64,000 nt of DNA from Pseudonocardia sp. TRM90224. Lineage in GTDB: Bacteria; Actinomycetota; Actinomycetes; Mycobacteriales; Pseudonocardiaceae. Numbering within the stretch: the first letter of the stretch is position 1; each line of letters opens with the position of its first letter. The notes under the pieces are model-generated. The model ran no database searches. It was not told the DNA's origin and worked only from the letters and a program-made list of their open reading frames with translations. The DNA lies in assembly GCF_021245725.1 (NCBI RefSeq), contig NZ_JAJGSX010000035.1, forward strand, positions 1-64,000. Reading direction: 5' to 3'. This document shows, piece by piece, positions 39,759 through 47,173 of this stretch. A program made the translations under genes and the position numbers.

Positions 39759-42200
39759 GTGAGCAAGACGAAAGGTGCCGGCGGGGGAATGCGGAGCGGG
39801 TCGCGGGCCGGCATGGTCCCCGCCGAGCTGACGTCGTTCGTCGGACGCGAGGCGCAGATCAGGCGCGCGCTCGCGCTCATCGAGACCGCCAACCCGTTGA
39901 CGTTGGTCGGTCCGGGCGGTGTCGGCAAGACCCGCCTCGCGCAGCGGCTCGTGCGGGCGCTGCGGCAGACCGACCCGAGCGCAGAGGTGCGGTGGGTGAG
40001 CTTGACGAGCCTCGACCGGGCGGCCGATCAGACGTCCGTCGAACGGACCGTCGCCGAGAGCCTCGGTGCCGAAGTGATCACCGAGCGGTCGATGTGGGAC
40101 GTGCTGCTCGACAACGTCGACGAGCTGGCCGGCGCCCATCCCGGCGGCCGGATCGGGCTGTTGCTCGTGCTGGACAACTGCGAGCACGTGATCGAGCAGG
40201 TCGGCGCGCTGGTCAGCGCCATGCTCGTCGCCGCGCCGCGCGTCCGGATCGTGGCGACGAGCCGCCACCCACTGGCGTGCGCGGGTGAGCAGCTGCTCGT
40301 GGTGCCGCCGCTGACCACCCCACCCGACGTCGATGCCGAGACCACCGCAACGCCCGAGCAGCCGAACGAGGCGATGGACCTCCTGCTCGAGCGCGCCGCC
40401 GCAGTCGGGGTCGCGGTCCACGTCGGCACCGGACCGGACGGGACAGTTGCCGCGGAGCTCTGCCGGCTGCTCGACGGGGTCCCGCTCGCGATCGAGCTCG
40501 CCGCCGCCGGGCTGCGCAGCCAGTCCGTCACCGAGATCGTCCGGCGCCTGCGCGACGGATCGGGCGAGGAACGCTTCGAGCTGCTGAGCGGCGGCCCGCG
40601 GCACGGCACGCACCCGATGCACCACAGCCTGCGCGCGACGATGGACTGGAGCTACGAGCTCTGCACGGACGCGGAGCGCACGATGTGGTCGCGCCTGTCC
40701 GTGTTCGAGGACGGTTGGGGTCTCGCGGCCGCCGAGGCGGTCTGCACGGGCGACACCATCCGTCGCGAGGACGTGTTGCGCCTGCTCACGAGCCTCGTGG
40801 GCAAGTCGGTCGTCACCGCCGACACGACCGGTCAGCGCACGCGGTACCGGCTGCTGGAGACGCTGCGGCAGTACGGGCGCACCCGCGTACCCGACGGCGC
40901 GGGCTTCGACGACGTCCGGCGCCGTCACCGCGACCACCACCTCGCGGTAGCGGCGGAGGCAGCGCAGGGCTGGTTCGGCAAGGACGAGCTGGACTGGCTC
41001 GAGTGGGCGCGGACCGAGCTGCCCAACCTGCGCGCCGCGTGGGCGTGGAGCCACACCACCCGCGGCGAGAGCAGCAGCGGGCTCGAGCTGGCCGTGCAGC
41101 TGGCCCGCCTGCGACTGCAGTTCTTCCAGGGCAACTCCGGCGAGATGCTCGGGTGGTTGCAGACGGGCCTCACGGCGACCGCGGCCGGCGGACCGTCCGA
41201 GATCAGGGCGATGGCGATGGCGCAGGCCGGGATCACGGCGCTCTGCCAGGGCAGCCTCGACGTCGCCAACACGATGCTCGCTCGGTGCCGGGCCGAGGTC
41301 GCCGAGACGTCACCTGCACGGATGCTGCTCGAAGGGCTGCACGCGTTCTACTCCGAGGGCGACCCGCGATCGGCCGCGATGCTCGAGCGGGCGAGCGCGG
41401 CCTTCGAGGAGGCGGGCGCCGAGTACGCCGGCGAGCGGCACATGGCGCTGCTGTTCTCGGCGATGGCGTCGGCCTGGTACGCCGACCGCGCGGCCGCACT
41501 CGCGATCACCGGTCGCTGTGTCGCCGATGCCGTCGAGGCGGACGCCAAGTGGGCGATCTCGTGGGCGGGGCTGGTGCAGGGGATCGCGCACATCTGGAAC
41601 GCCGACCCGCACGCCGCGCTGAGAGCGGAACGGCCGCAACGCTTCATGGGCGACCACTGGGGCACGATGTACGGCACCCACATGGCGGCGTGGGCGACGG
41701 CGGAGCTGGTCAGCGGCACCGGCGACCCGTGCGACGCCGAGCGCGTCGCCCGCATCCTCGGCGGGGCGAGCCGCCTCCGCGAGCGGTACGGCGTGTCGAT
41801 CCGCGGGCTGGTGCCCTTCGAGAGCGCGAACGCACGCGCCGAGGCGGTGGCGACGTCCGTGCTCGGGTCCGACTCCTTCACCGCCGCCTACGCCGAAGGC
41901 CACGGCCTGCGCTACGAGCAGATCGTGACGCTCGCCTTCGGCGGTGCCGAGCCGGCCCCGGCCGTCCTCGCGCCGGTCGGAGCTGTGGTTTCGGGCTGGA
42001 ATCAGCTCACCGGGACCGAGAAGGAGATCGCCGTGCTCGCCGCGAGCGGGCTGACCGACCAGCAGATCGCCCGCCGGCGGATCTGCTCGGTGCGCACCGT
42101 CGAGAAGCACCTGGAACACGTGCGGCGGAAGCTGCTGGTCCGGTCCCGCGGCGACATCGCGCGATGGGTCCCCGCCGCGGAGCGCCTCGCCGAGCAGTGA
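39759..42200 (+). CDS. ATP-binding LuxR-family regulator (LAL-like)
   Basis: An 813-residue regulator. Residues about 22-330 form a STAND/NB-ARC ATPase: FVGREAQIRRAL, Walker A GPGGVGKT (51-58), Walker B LLLVLDN (134-140), the sensor-like IVATSRHPLACAGE and LCRLLDGVPLAIELAA. A winged-helix and helical repeat region (about 330-730) follows. The C-terminus is a LuxR HTH (LTGTEKEIAVLAASGLTDQQ, then RTVEKHLEHVRRKLLVRS). Such proteins are large inducer-sensing activators. GTG start. It is adjacent to a dead ABC transporter and upstream of a secreted repeat peptide. Confidence 0.88.
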   Translation: MSKTKGAGGGMRSGSRAGMVPAELTSFVGREAQIRRALALIETANPLTLVGPGGVGKTRLAQRLVRALRQTDPSAEVRWVSLTSLDRAADQTSVERTVAESLGAEVITERSMWDVLLDNVDELAGAHPGGRIGLLLVLDNCEHVIEQVGALVSAMLVAAPRVRIVATSRHPLACAGEQLLVVPPLTTPPDVDAETTATPEQPNEAMDLLLERAAAVGVAVHVGTGPDGTVAAELCRLLDGVPLAIELAAAGLRSQSVTEIVRRLRDGSGEERFELLSGGPRHGTHPMHHSLRATMDWSYELCTDAERTMWSRLSVFEDGWGLAAAEAVCTGDTIRREDVLRLLTSLVGKSVVTADTTGQRTRYRLLETLRQYGRTRVPDGAGFDDVRRRHRDHHLAVAAEAAQGWFGKDELDWLEWARTELPNLRAAWAWSHTTRGESSSGLELAVQLARLRLQFFQGNSGEMLGWLQTGLTATAAGGPSEIRAMAMAQAGITALCQGSLDVANTMLARCRAEVAETSPARMLLEGLHAFYSEGDPRSAAMLERASAAFEEAGAEYAGERHMALLFSAMASAWYADRAAALAITGRCVADAVEADAKWAISWAGLVQGIAHIWNADPHAALRAERPQRFMGDHWGTMYGTHMAAWATAELVSGTGDPCDAERVARILGGASRLRERYGVSIRGLVPFESANARAEAVATSVLGSDSFTAAYAEGHGLRYEQIVTLAFGGAEPAPAVLAPVGAVVSGWNQLTGTEKEIAVLAASGLTDQQIARRRICSVRTVEKHLEHVRRKLLVRSRGDIARWVPAAERLAEQ

Positions 42201-42291
42201 TCATCGGGCCGGAGTGAGCAGCGGGTTACCGAGATGTCAGCGGGATCCGGTGTCCTGGTAGCTCTGCTCGGAGACACGTCGGGGAGGACGT

Positions 42292-42498
42292 ATGAACAGG
42301 ACATCGATCCGGATCGCGGCCATGGCGCTCGTGGTCGGCGGCGGGCTCGCCACAGGCGCGCTCGTGGCGATCGCGGGCGCGCCGGACGCCGGGACCGACG
42401 GCACGCGCGTGACCAGCGTCGCCGGCACGCGTGTCACGGGGGTCAGCCCCGACGACCGCGAGGCGGGCATCGGCACCGACGGCACCAGGGTGACCTGA
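42292..42498 (+). CDS. small secreted repeat peptide
   Basis: A 68-residue peptide. A positive start MNRTSIRI leads into a 20-residue hydrophobic segment (AAMALVVGGGLATGALVAIA) as signal peptide or anchor. The mature part is short and repetitive: GTDGTRVT, AGTRVTGV and a C-terminal GTDGTRVT. A GGGGAGG-like ribosome site precedes it. It follows the LAL-type regulator by 91 bases. No family recognised; it could be a signal, surface or decoy peptide. Confidence 0.5.
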   Translation: MNRTSIRIAAMALVVGGGLATGALVAIAGAPDAGTDGTRVTSVAGTRVTGVSPDDREAGIGTDGTRVT

Positions 42499-42510
42499 CG
42501 CCCTGAGCGG

Positions 42511-42608
42511 CGACTCGCCGTGCTGGAGGTGTCGACTCGCCGTGCTGGAGGTGTCGACTCACCGTGCTGGAGGTGTCGACTCACCGTGCTGGAGGTGTCG
42601 ACTCACCC
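42511..42608. repeat. 22-bp tandem array
   Basis: Four 22-bp units starting at 42511, 42533, 42555 and 42577 (CGACTCRCCGTGCTGGAGGT plus GT), then a partial fifth. Units 1-2 have G and units 3-4 have A at position 7. The array supplies the last codons and stop of the minus-strand TetR gene. The same unit occurs at 34562. Confidence 0.92.
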
Positions 42609-43180
42609 GTGCCCTGGTGCAGCAGGGCCCGCACCGCGCGTTCGAGGACCGCGCGGTGCGGCTCGAGCGGAGTACCCGCGGCCAGGTGGCGGCGGGCGAA
42701 GGCGTAAGGCATGTCGACCACGGCGACGGTCATCAGCTCGATGCGGTCGGGGGTCGACGAGCCGAACACGTCGGTGGCGAGCCGGTGCAGCAGGTCGGCC
42801 ACCGGCTGGTTCAGCGTCGCGAGCTCGCTGCGGACCGGGTCGGGCAGCTCGTCACGGCCGGCTCGCAGCAGCAGCCGCGCGTCTTGGGGGTGCCGTGCGG
42901 CGAACTCGACGGTCCAGGCGGCCGCGGCGACGGCCCGCTCCACCGGCTCGCCGCGGCCCGCCGCGGCCAGCAGGCCGTCCTGGAACCGCCGGACCGTACG
43001 CAGCCACACCTGCGCGAACAGCTGCCCGCGTGATCCGTAGCGGTGGTAGAGCGACCCGACGGGGGCACCGCTCGCGTCGCTGATCGCGGCGGTCGTGGCC
43101 GCGCGCGATCCGCCGCTCGCGAGCAGGTCCCGGGCGGCATCGAGGATGGCGTCGTCGCTGTGCAGCTGTCGTCGGGCCAC
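42581..43180 (-). CDS. TetR-family transcriptional regulator
   Basis: A 199-residue regulator. HTH at residues 8-50 (AILDAARDLLASGGSRAATT, then ISDASGAPVGSLYHRYGSRG). The GTG at 43180 is chosen over the ATG at 43201 because the latter would place the ATTCTAGAAT palindrome inside the gene. The last residues (STPPAR) and the TGA are encoded by the 22-bp tandem repeat, so the original C-terminus may have been replaced. It diverges from the molybdopterin oxidoreductase and probably represses it. Confidence 0.85.
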   Translation of the reverse strand: MARRQLHSDDAILDAARDLLASGGSRAATTAAISDASGAPVGSLYHRYGSRGQLFAQVWLRTVRRFQDGLLAAAGRGEPVERAVAAAAWTVEFAARHPQDARLLLRAGRDELPDPVRSELATLNQPVADLLHRLATDVFGSSTPDRIELMTVAVVDMPYAFARRHLAAGTPLEPHRAVLERAVRALLHQGTGESTPPAR

Positions 43181-43185
43181 GAACC

Positions 43186-43222
43186 ATTCTAGAATGCTCA
43201 TTTTAGAGCGAGGATTCTAGAT
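43186..43222. promoter_or_regulatory. Paired ATTCTAGA operator candidates
   Basis: ATTCTAGAAT (43186-43195) is a perfect palindrome and ATTCTAGAT (43214-43222) a near copy, overlapping the ATG of the plus-strand gene. The pair fills the gap between the divergent TetR and molybdopterin oxidoreductase genes and is the likely TetR target for both. Confidence 0.6.
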
Positions 43223-43871
43223 GGAGGTGGCCGTGCTCCCGCCAGGTCAGGTACCCGCCGAGCTGCGTCGCTTCGGGCTCCCCGAGTTCGCGCGGATCCG
43301 CCCGCTGGTCGGCGCGCGGCCGACCGTGACGGTCACGGGGGCGGTCCGGCGTCCCACCCAGGTCGCTGTGGCCGACCTGCTCGACCTGGCGGCGCGTCAG
43401 GAGCAGTGCAGCGACCTGCACTGCGTGACGACCTGGAGCGCCCGCGATCTGCGCTGGTCGGGGATGCGCTTCCGGGACGTGCACGAGCGCGTGGCCGGGC
43501 AGGTCGGCGTGGCGGGCGCGGCCAGGTGGGTCACGTTCGCCGGGCTGGACGGGTACCGCGCCTGCCTGCGGCTCGACGACGCGCTCGCCGACGACGTGCT
43601 GCTCGCCGACAGCCTCGACGGCCGTCGGCTCGGGGCCGAGCACGGCGCGCCCCTGCGGCTGGTCGCGCCCGGCCACTACGGCTACAAGAGCGTCAAGCAC
43701 CTCTGCGCGATCGAGTACCGCCGCACGTACGACCCCGGCTCCGCACGGTGGAAGGCCCACCCGCGCGGGCGGGTCGCCCACGAGGAGCGCAGTCGCTACC
43801 TCCCGGGATGGGCGTGGCGCAGGCTCTGGCGTCCGCTCCTGCCTGCCGTCCGGCAGCGGTACGACGGATGA
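43221..43871 (+). CDS. molybdopterin-dependent oxidoreductase (sulfite-oxidase family)
   Basis: A 216-residue single Mo-cofactor domain. The molybdenum ligand Cys is in CSDLHCVTTWSARDLRW. APLRLVAPGHYGYKSVKHLC is the characteristic cofactor-binding stretch of the YedY/SuoX family. No signal peptide or Tat motif is present, so it seems cytosolic, unlike MsrP. Substrate unknown. The ATG overlaps a TetR operator, which suggests induction by a specific compound. Its stop abuts the stop of the convergent kinase gene with no gap. Confidence 0.82.
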   Translation: MEVAVLPPGQVPAELRRFGLPEFARIRPLVGARPTVTVTGAVRRPTQVAVADLLDLAARQEQCSDLHCVTTWSARDLRWSGMRFRDVHERVAGQVGVAGAARWVTFAGLDGYRACLRLDDALADDVLLADSLDGRRLGAEHGAPLRLVAPGHYGYKSVKHLCAIEYRRTYDPGSARWKAHPRGRVAHEERSRYLPGWAWRRLWRPLLPAVRQRYDG

Positions 43872-44783
43872 TCAGCGCGCAGCGAGGTGGTCGGCGATCA
43901 CCTCGTCGATGACCGCGCGGCTCGTCGCCGCCGTCGTGGCGTCGGAGTCGATCGTGTCCGCCAGCACTATGAGCGCCTTCCAGATGGCCCATCCGCGCGC
44001 TCGCGCCCACTGGCCGTCGTCGTGCCGGACGGCATCGCGGAAGGCCCGGCGGCTCTCGCCGGCGAACATCGTCCAGGAGATCACGAGGTCGCAGGCGGGG
44101 TCGCCGACGCCGGACGTGCCGAAGTCGATGACCGCAGCTAACCGTCCGTCCCTGACCAGTAGGTTCCCGCTCGCGATGTCGCCGTGGAACCACACCGGTG
44201 GCGCGTCGATCGGTGCGGCCAGCGCGGCCTCCCAGACCTCCTGCGCCCGCTCGGTGTCGATCCGGCCTCGCAGCGCGGCCAGCGCGGTGCGGGTCTGCCC
44301 GTCGTAGAACGCGGGCGGGCCGCCTCGGTGGAAGCAGTGCTGGCCCGGCGTCGGGCCGCCGGTCGGGTCGATCGCCTGCAGCGCCGTGATGAACCCGGCG
44401 ATCTCCCGCGCGAACCGCGTCATGTCGGTGACGGTGGTGGGGCCGGCGGTCTCGCCGTCGATCCACCGCCGGACGGACCAGTGGTGCGGGTAGTCGTGGC
44501 CCGGTGCGCCGAACCCGACCGGTTCGGGGATCGGCACCGGCAGCGCCGGCGCGAGCAGCGGCAACCAGTGGTCCTCCTTGGCGACGGCCTCCGCGTACGC
44601 AGCGTAGGTGGGCAGCCGCACCGTCAGCTCGTCGCCGAGCCGGTAGGTGCGGTTGTCCCAGCCGTCGACGGCGACCGGGGTGATCGGGAGCTCGCTCCAG
44701 TGCGGGAACTGCTCGGCGATCAACCTGCGGACCAGGCCCGCGTCGATGCCGGCCCGGCCGTCCGCATGAAGATCTACTCCCAC
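43872..44783 (-). CDS. aminoglycoside phosphotransferase-family kinase
   Basis: A 303-residue APH-fold kinase. PVAVDGWDNRTYRLGDELTV is the nucleotide loop. The catalytic loop is PPVWFHGDIASGNLLVRDGR with Asp and Asn, and VIDFGTSGVGDPACDL carries the metal-binding Asp. The family includes antibiotic kinases, homoserine and other small-molecule kinases; the fairly generic DGWDNRTY form is common in actinobacteria and does not prove resistance. It lies 16 bases downstream of the glycosyltransferase gene, so the two may be cotranscribed. Confidence 0.82.
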   Translation of the reverse strand: MGVDLHADGRAGIDAGLVRRLIAEQFPHWSELPITPVAVDGWDNRTYRLGDELTVRLPTYAAYAEAVAKEDHWLPLLAPALPVPIPEPVGFGAPGHDYPHHWSVRRWIDGETAGPTTVTDMTRFAREIAGFITALQAIDPTGGPTPGQHCFHRGGPPAFYDGQTRTALAALRGRIDTERAQEVWEAALAAPIDAPPVWFHGDIASGNLLVRDGRLAAVIDFGTSGVGDPACDLVISWTMFAGESRRAFRDAVRHDDGQWARARGWAIWKALIVLADTIDSDATTAATSRAVIDEVIADHLAAR

Positions 44784-44799
44784 GGCACGGATTGTGGCT

Positions 44800-46041
44800 T
44801 CACCCGGGCTGGTGCCGGCAACCGATTTCCTTCAGCAGCCCGTGGATCGCGTCGGCGCCTTCGATGGCGCCGCCGCCTTCGGTGAGGGTTCTCGCCAGCC
44901 CCTGCGCCGACGCCGTCAGCTCCGGGTCGGTGAGCGCCTGCTGCACGGCGGCCCGCAGCCCGGCGGGCGGCACCGGCCGCTGCGAGAGGTTGTGCCGCAG
45001 GACGATGCCGGCCCGCCGTTCCTGTACCCGCAGCCCGATGACCAGCTGCTCGACCTGCTGCGGGACGACCACCAGCGGCACGCCGTTCGCCAACCCTTCC
45101 ATCGCGCTGTTCATGCCGCCGTGCGTGACGAAGACCGACGTGTGCGGCAACACCGCGACCTGCGGAACGGACGGGCGCGCCATGGTGTTCGCCGGCGGCG
45201 TGCCGAGCCGCGCGAGGTCGACGTGCGATCCGACGGCGAGCAGCACTCGCGCCTCCAGGTCGCCGAGCACGTCGAAACAGGTGCGGAAGAAGTCGGTGCT
45301 GCCGGAGTGCAGCGTGCCGAGCGACACCAGCACCACCGGGTCCGGCCCGGTGATGTGCGCTGCGAGCTCGCCGTCGAGCCGGTCGTCGTGGAGCGCCGTG
45401 TCGATGGTCGGCCCGACGAAGTGGCAGCGTTCGTCGAGGCGCGGGTCGGGCGACTGGATCCAGCGCGGGACGGGGAAGATCGTCAGGTCGCCGCGCATCG
45501 GCAGCGTCGGGGCCGGCGGGTACAGCTTCTTGCCGAACTGCCGCACCACCCGCCGCTTCGCCGCCACCACTGCAGGCACACCCGCCAGCGTGGAGCGCGC
45601 GAACGTCAGCCATTCCCGCGCGGTCAAGGCCTTGAGCTCGGTGTTGCCGAGCAGGAACGTCGTCATGAACGAGATCCCCGGCCGGTCGAGCTCGGCGGCG
45701 GCCATGCGGCCCCAGATCGCGTTGGAGTCGAACATGACGGCCGCGGGCGGCTCGGCGCGCTGGTCGTCCAGCAGGAACGGCAGCAGGGTGCGGGTCGCGT
45801 CGAGGATCCGGTGGACGACCTCGACGCTGCTGACCCGTGTCGCCTCGGCGATGGCTCGCGACGAGATCGTGCCCTCCGGGTAGGCGCGGAAGCGCGCGCC
45901 GGTGCGCTCGATCGGCTCGCGGAACTCCACCCCGGAGTAATAGGTGACCTCGTCGCCGCGCCGCACGAGCTCGCTGACCAGCGGAAGGCTGGGATTCAGG
46001 TGGCCGGCGGCCGGCATCCCCGCCATGACGATCCGACTCAT
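44800..46041 (-). CDS. GT1-family (UGT/macrolide-type) glycosyltransferase
   Basis: A 413-residue GT-B enzyme. The N-terminal RIVMAGMPAAGHLNPSLPLV contains the acceptor-side His. The C-terminal sugar-nucleotide motif is VFVTHGGMNSAMEGLANGVP with VVPQQVEQLVIGLRVQERR, as in macrolide glycosyltransferases (MGT/OleD) and YjiC-like enzymes. It could inactivate an antibiotic or decorate a natural product. The divergent TetR gene and shared palindrome suggest drug induction. ATG at 46041. Confidence 0.87.
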   Translation of the reverse strand: MSRIVMAGMPAAGHLNPSLPLVSELVRRGDEVTYYSGVEFREPIERTGARFRAYPEGTISSRAIAEATRVSSVEVVHRILDATRTLLPFLLDDQRAEPPAAVMFDSNAIWGRMAAAELDRPGISFMTTFLLGNTELKALTAREWLTFARSTLAGVPAVVAAKRRVVRQFGKKLYPPAPTLPMRGDLTIFPVPRWIQSPDPRLDERCHFVGPTIDTALHDDRLDGELAAHITGPDPVVLVSLGTLHSGSTDFFRTCFDVLGDLEARVLLAVGSHVDLARLGTPPANTMARPSVPQVAVLPHTSVFVTHGGMNSAMEGLANGVPLVVVPQQVEQLVIGLRVQERRAGIVLRHNLSQRPVPPAGLRAAVQQALTDPELTASAQGLARTLTEGGGAIEGADAIHGLLKEIGCRHQPG

Positions 46042-46050
46042 GCAGCCGAG

Positions 46051-46085
46051 CTTACACTCGATGTAAGAATTCGCTTGATGTAAGC
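46051..46085. promoter_or_regulatory. Candidate TetR operator between the glycosyltransferase and TetR genes
   Basis: CTTACACTCGATGTAAG (46051-46067) has exact CTTACA/TGTAAG arms, and a further GATGTAAG half-site is at 46078-46085. These lie in the 52-base gap between the divergent starts and should control both genes. Confidence 0.65.
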
Positions 46086-46093
46086 TCGGCCAT

Positions 46094-46702
46094 GTGGTGG
46101 AGACCCGACGTGAGCGCAAGAAGCGGCAGACCAGGGAGCTGCTCGTGGAGTGCGCGTTGCGGCTGTTCGGCGAGCACGGCTACGACGGGACGACGGTCGC
46201 CCAGATCGCCGAAGCCGCCGACGTCTCCACCAAGACGTTCTTCAACTACTTCCCGAGCAAGGAGGACGTCCTGTTCGGGGCCACCGCCGGCGGCGAGACG
46301 ACCCCGCTCGACGTCATCGCCGACCGCCGCGAGGGCGAGAGCGTCGCGGACCTGCTGATGCGGGTGTACGACGCGTTGCTCGCCGAGTTCCGCGAAGGCA
46401 GCGCCGCGAGCAACCCGGAGCTGATGGCGACCTACAGCAGGCTCATCATGAGCGTGCCCGAGCTGCTCGCCCGCGCGCTGAACCGCAACGTCGAGATCCA
46501 GCACGAGATGGCGCTCGCGCTGGCGAAGGTCTATCCCGGCGAGCTGGACGAGATCAGCGCGGCCGCCGTCGTCGGCGCGTTCTCCGGGGCGGCGCAGGGC
46601 GCCGCGTTGATGAGCATGCGGCTGGGGAAGACGGAGCAGGAGTTCTGGGACGCCCTGCGGCGCGGGATCCGGATCGGGCTGGACGGGGCGCCGGGCGAGT
46701 AG
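46094..46702 (+). CDS. TetR-family transcriptional regulator
   Basis: A 202-residue regulator with the HTH at residues 13-60 (ECALRLFGEHGYDGTTVAQI, then AADVSTKTFFNYFPSKEDVL). The C-terminal domain matches the TetR_C group often found with efflux or glycosyltransferase genes. GTG at 46094 leads to VVETRRERKKRQ, a basic arm typical before the HTH. It diverges from the glycosyltransferase gene and probably represses it. Confidence 0.88.
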   Translation: MVETRRERKKRQTRELLVECALRLFGEHGYDGTTVAQIAEAADVSTKTFFNYFPSKEDVLFGATAGGETTPLDVIADRREGESVADLLMRVYDALLAEFREGSAASNPELMATYSRLIMSVPELLARALNRNVEIQHEMALALAKVYPGELDEISAAAVVGAFSGAAQGAALMSMRLGKTEQEFWDALRRGIRIGLDGAPGE

Positions 46703-46764
46703 GTGAGCCGGTCTCCCTCCCGCACGCCCCGGGCATGCGCGGGATGGGTGCGGGACGCACACGT

Positions 46765-46819
46765 TGCCAGGAAAGCCACTTTCCTGGCACCACAGGACAG
46801 GAAAGTGGCTTCCTGGCAC
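46765..46819. repeat. CAGGAAAG double palindrome, copy 4
   Basis: A CCA-type half followed by a TGG-type half, joined by CCACAGGA; the second half has lost one T (GGCTTCCTGG). It is preceded by a GTGCG/CGCAC inverted repeat. It lies between the TetR gene and the end of the biosynthetic operon. Confidence 0.88.
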
Positions 46820-46909
46820 CCCTGGCCACCCCCGGCCCCGGGTTGCGTGTGATCGGGCGTGACCGCGCAGATCACTGCGCAGACCATTTCCAACCGCGGC
46901 GTCCCGCCT

Positions 46910-47158
46910 CTACACGAGCTCCAGCTCGTACGCGTCGTCGCCGATCCAGATCCGCAGGCCTTCGCCGTCGTCGGTGATGTAGCCGTCCTCCTCCTCACCC
47001 AGCTCGCGGGAGGCGCCGAGGGCCAGGGCGCTGAGGGAGATCCGGCCGTCGCCGATGTCCATCGGGCGGTACTCGCGGGCGAGCCGGGCCGTGCGGCTCT
47101 CGGTTGCGAGCCAGTGCGCGTTCTCGGGGCCGACATCGGCCACCCATGTCGTCGCCAC
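46910..47158 (-). CDS. small acidic protein downstream of the NRPS
   Basis: An 82-residue soluble, strongly acidic protein (GEEEDGYITDDGEGLRIWIG) with a Trp-containing start (MATTWVADVGPENAHWLATE). It begins 15 bases after the NRPS stop and is likely cotranscribed with it. I do not recognise a family; it is not an MbtH protein (no NDEGQHSLWP-like motif). It could be a small partner of the assembly line or an unrelated gene. Confidence 0.55.
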   Translation of the reverse strand: MATTWVADVGPENAHWLATESRTARLAREYRPMDIGDGRISLSALALGASRELGEEEDGYITDDGEGLRIWIGDDAYELELV

Positions 47159-47173
47159 GGGGGTGAGTATGCG

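Noticed and set aside
42511..42608. Reading the 22-bp array as a repeat-protein coding region
   Set aside because: 22 is not a multiple of 3, so no frame gives a periodic protein; only the TetR tail reads into it.
43872..44783. Calling the APH-like gene a defined antibiotic resistance gene
   Set aside because: The motifs show only the kinase fold. The family contains many non-resistance kinases and no drug-specific residues can be assigned by eye.
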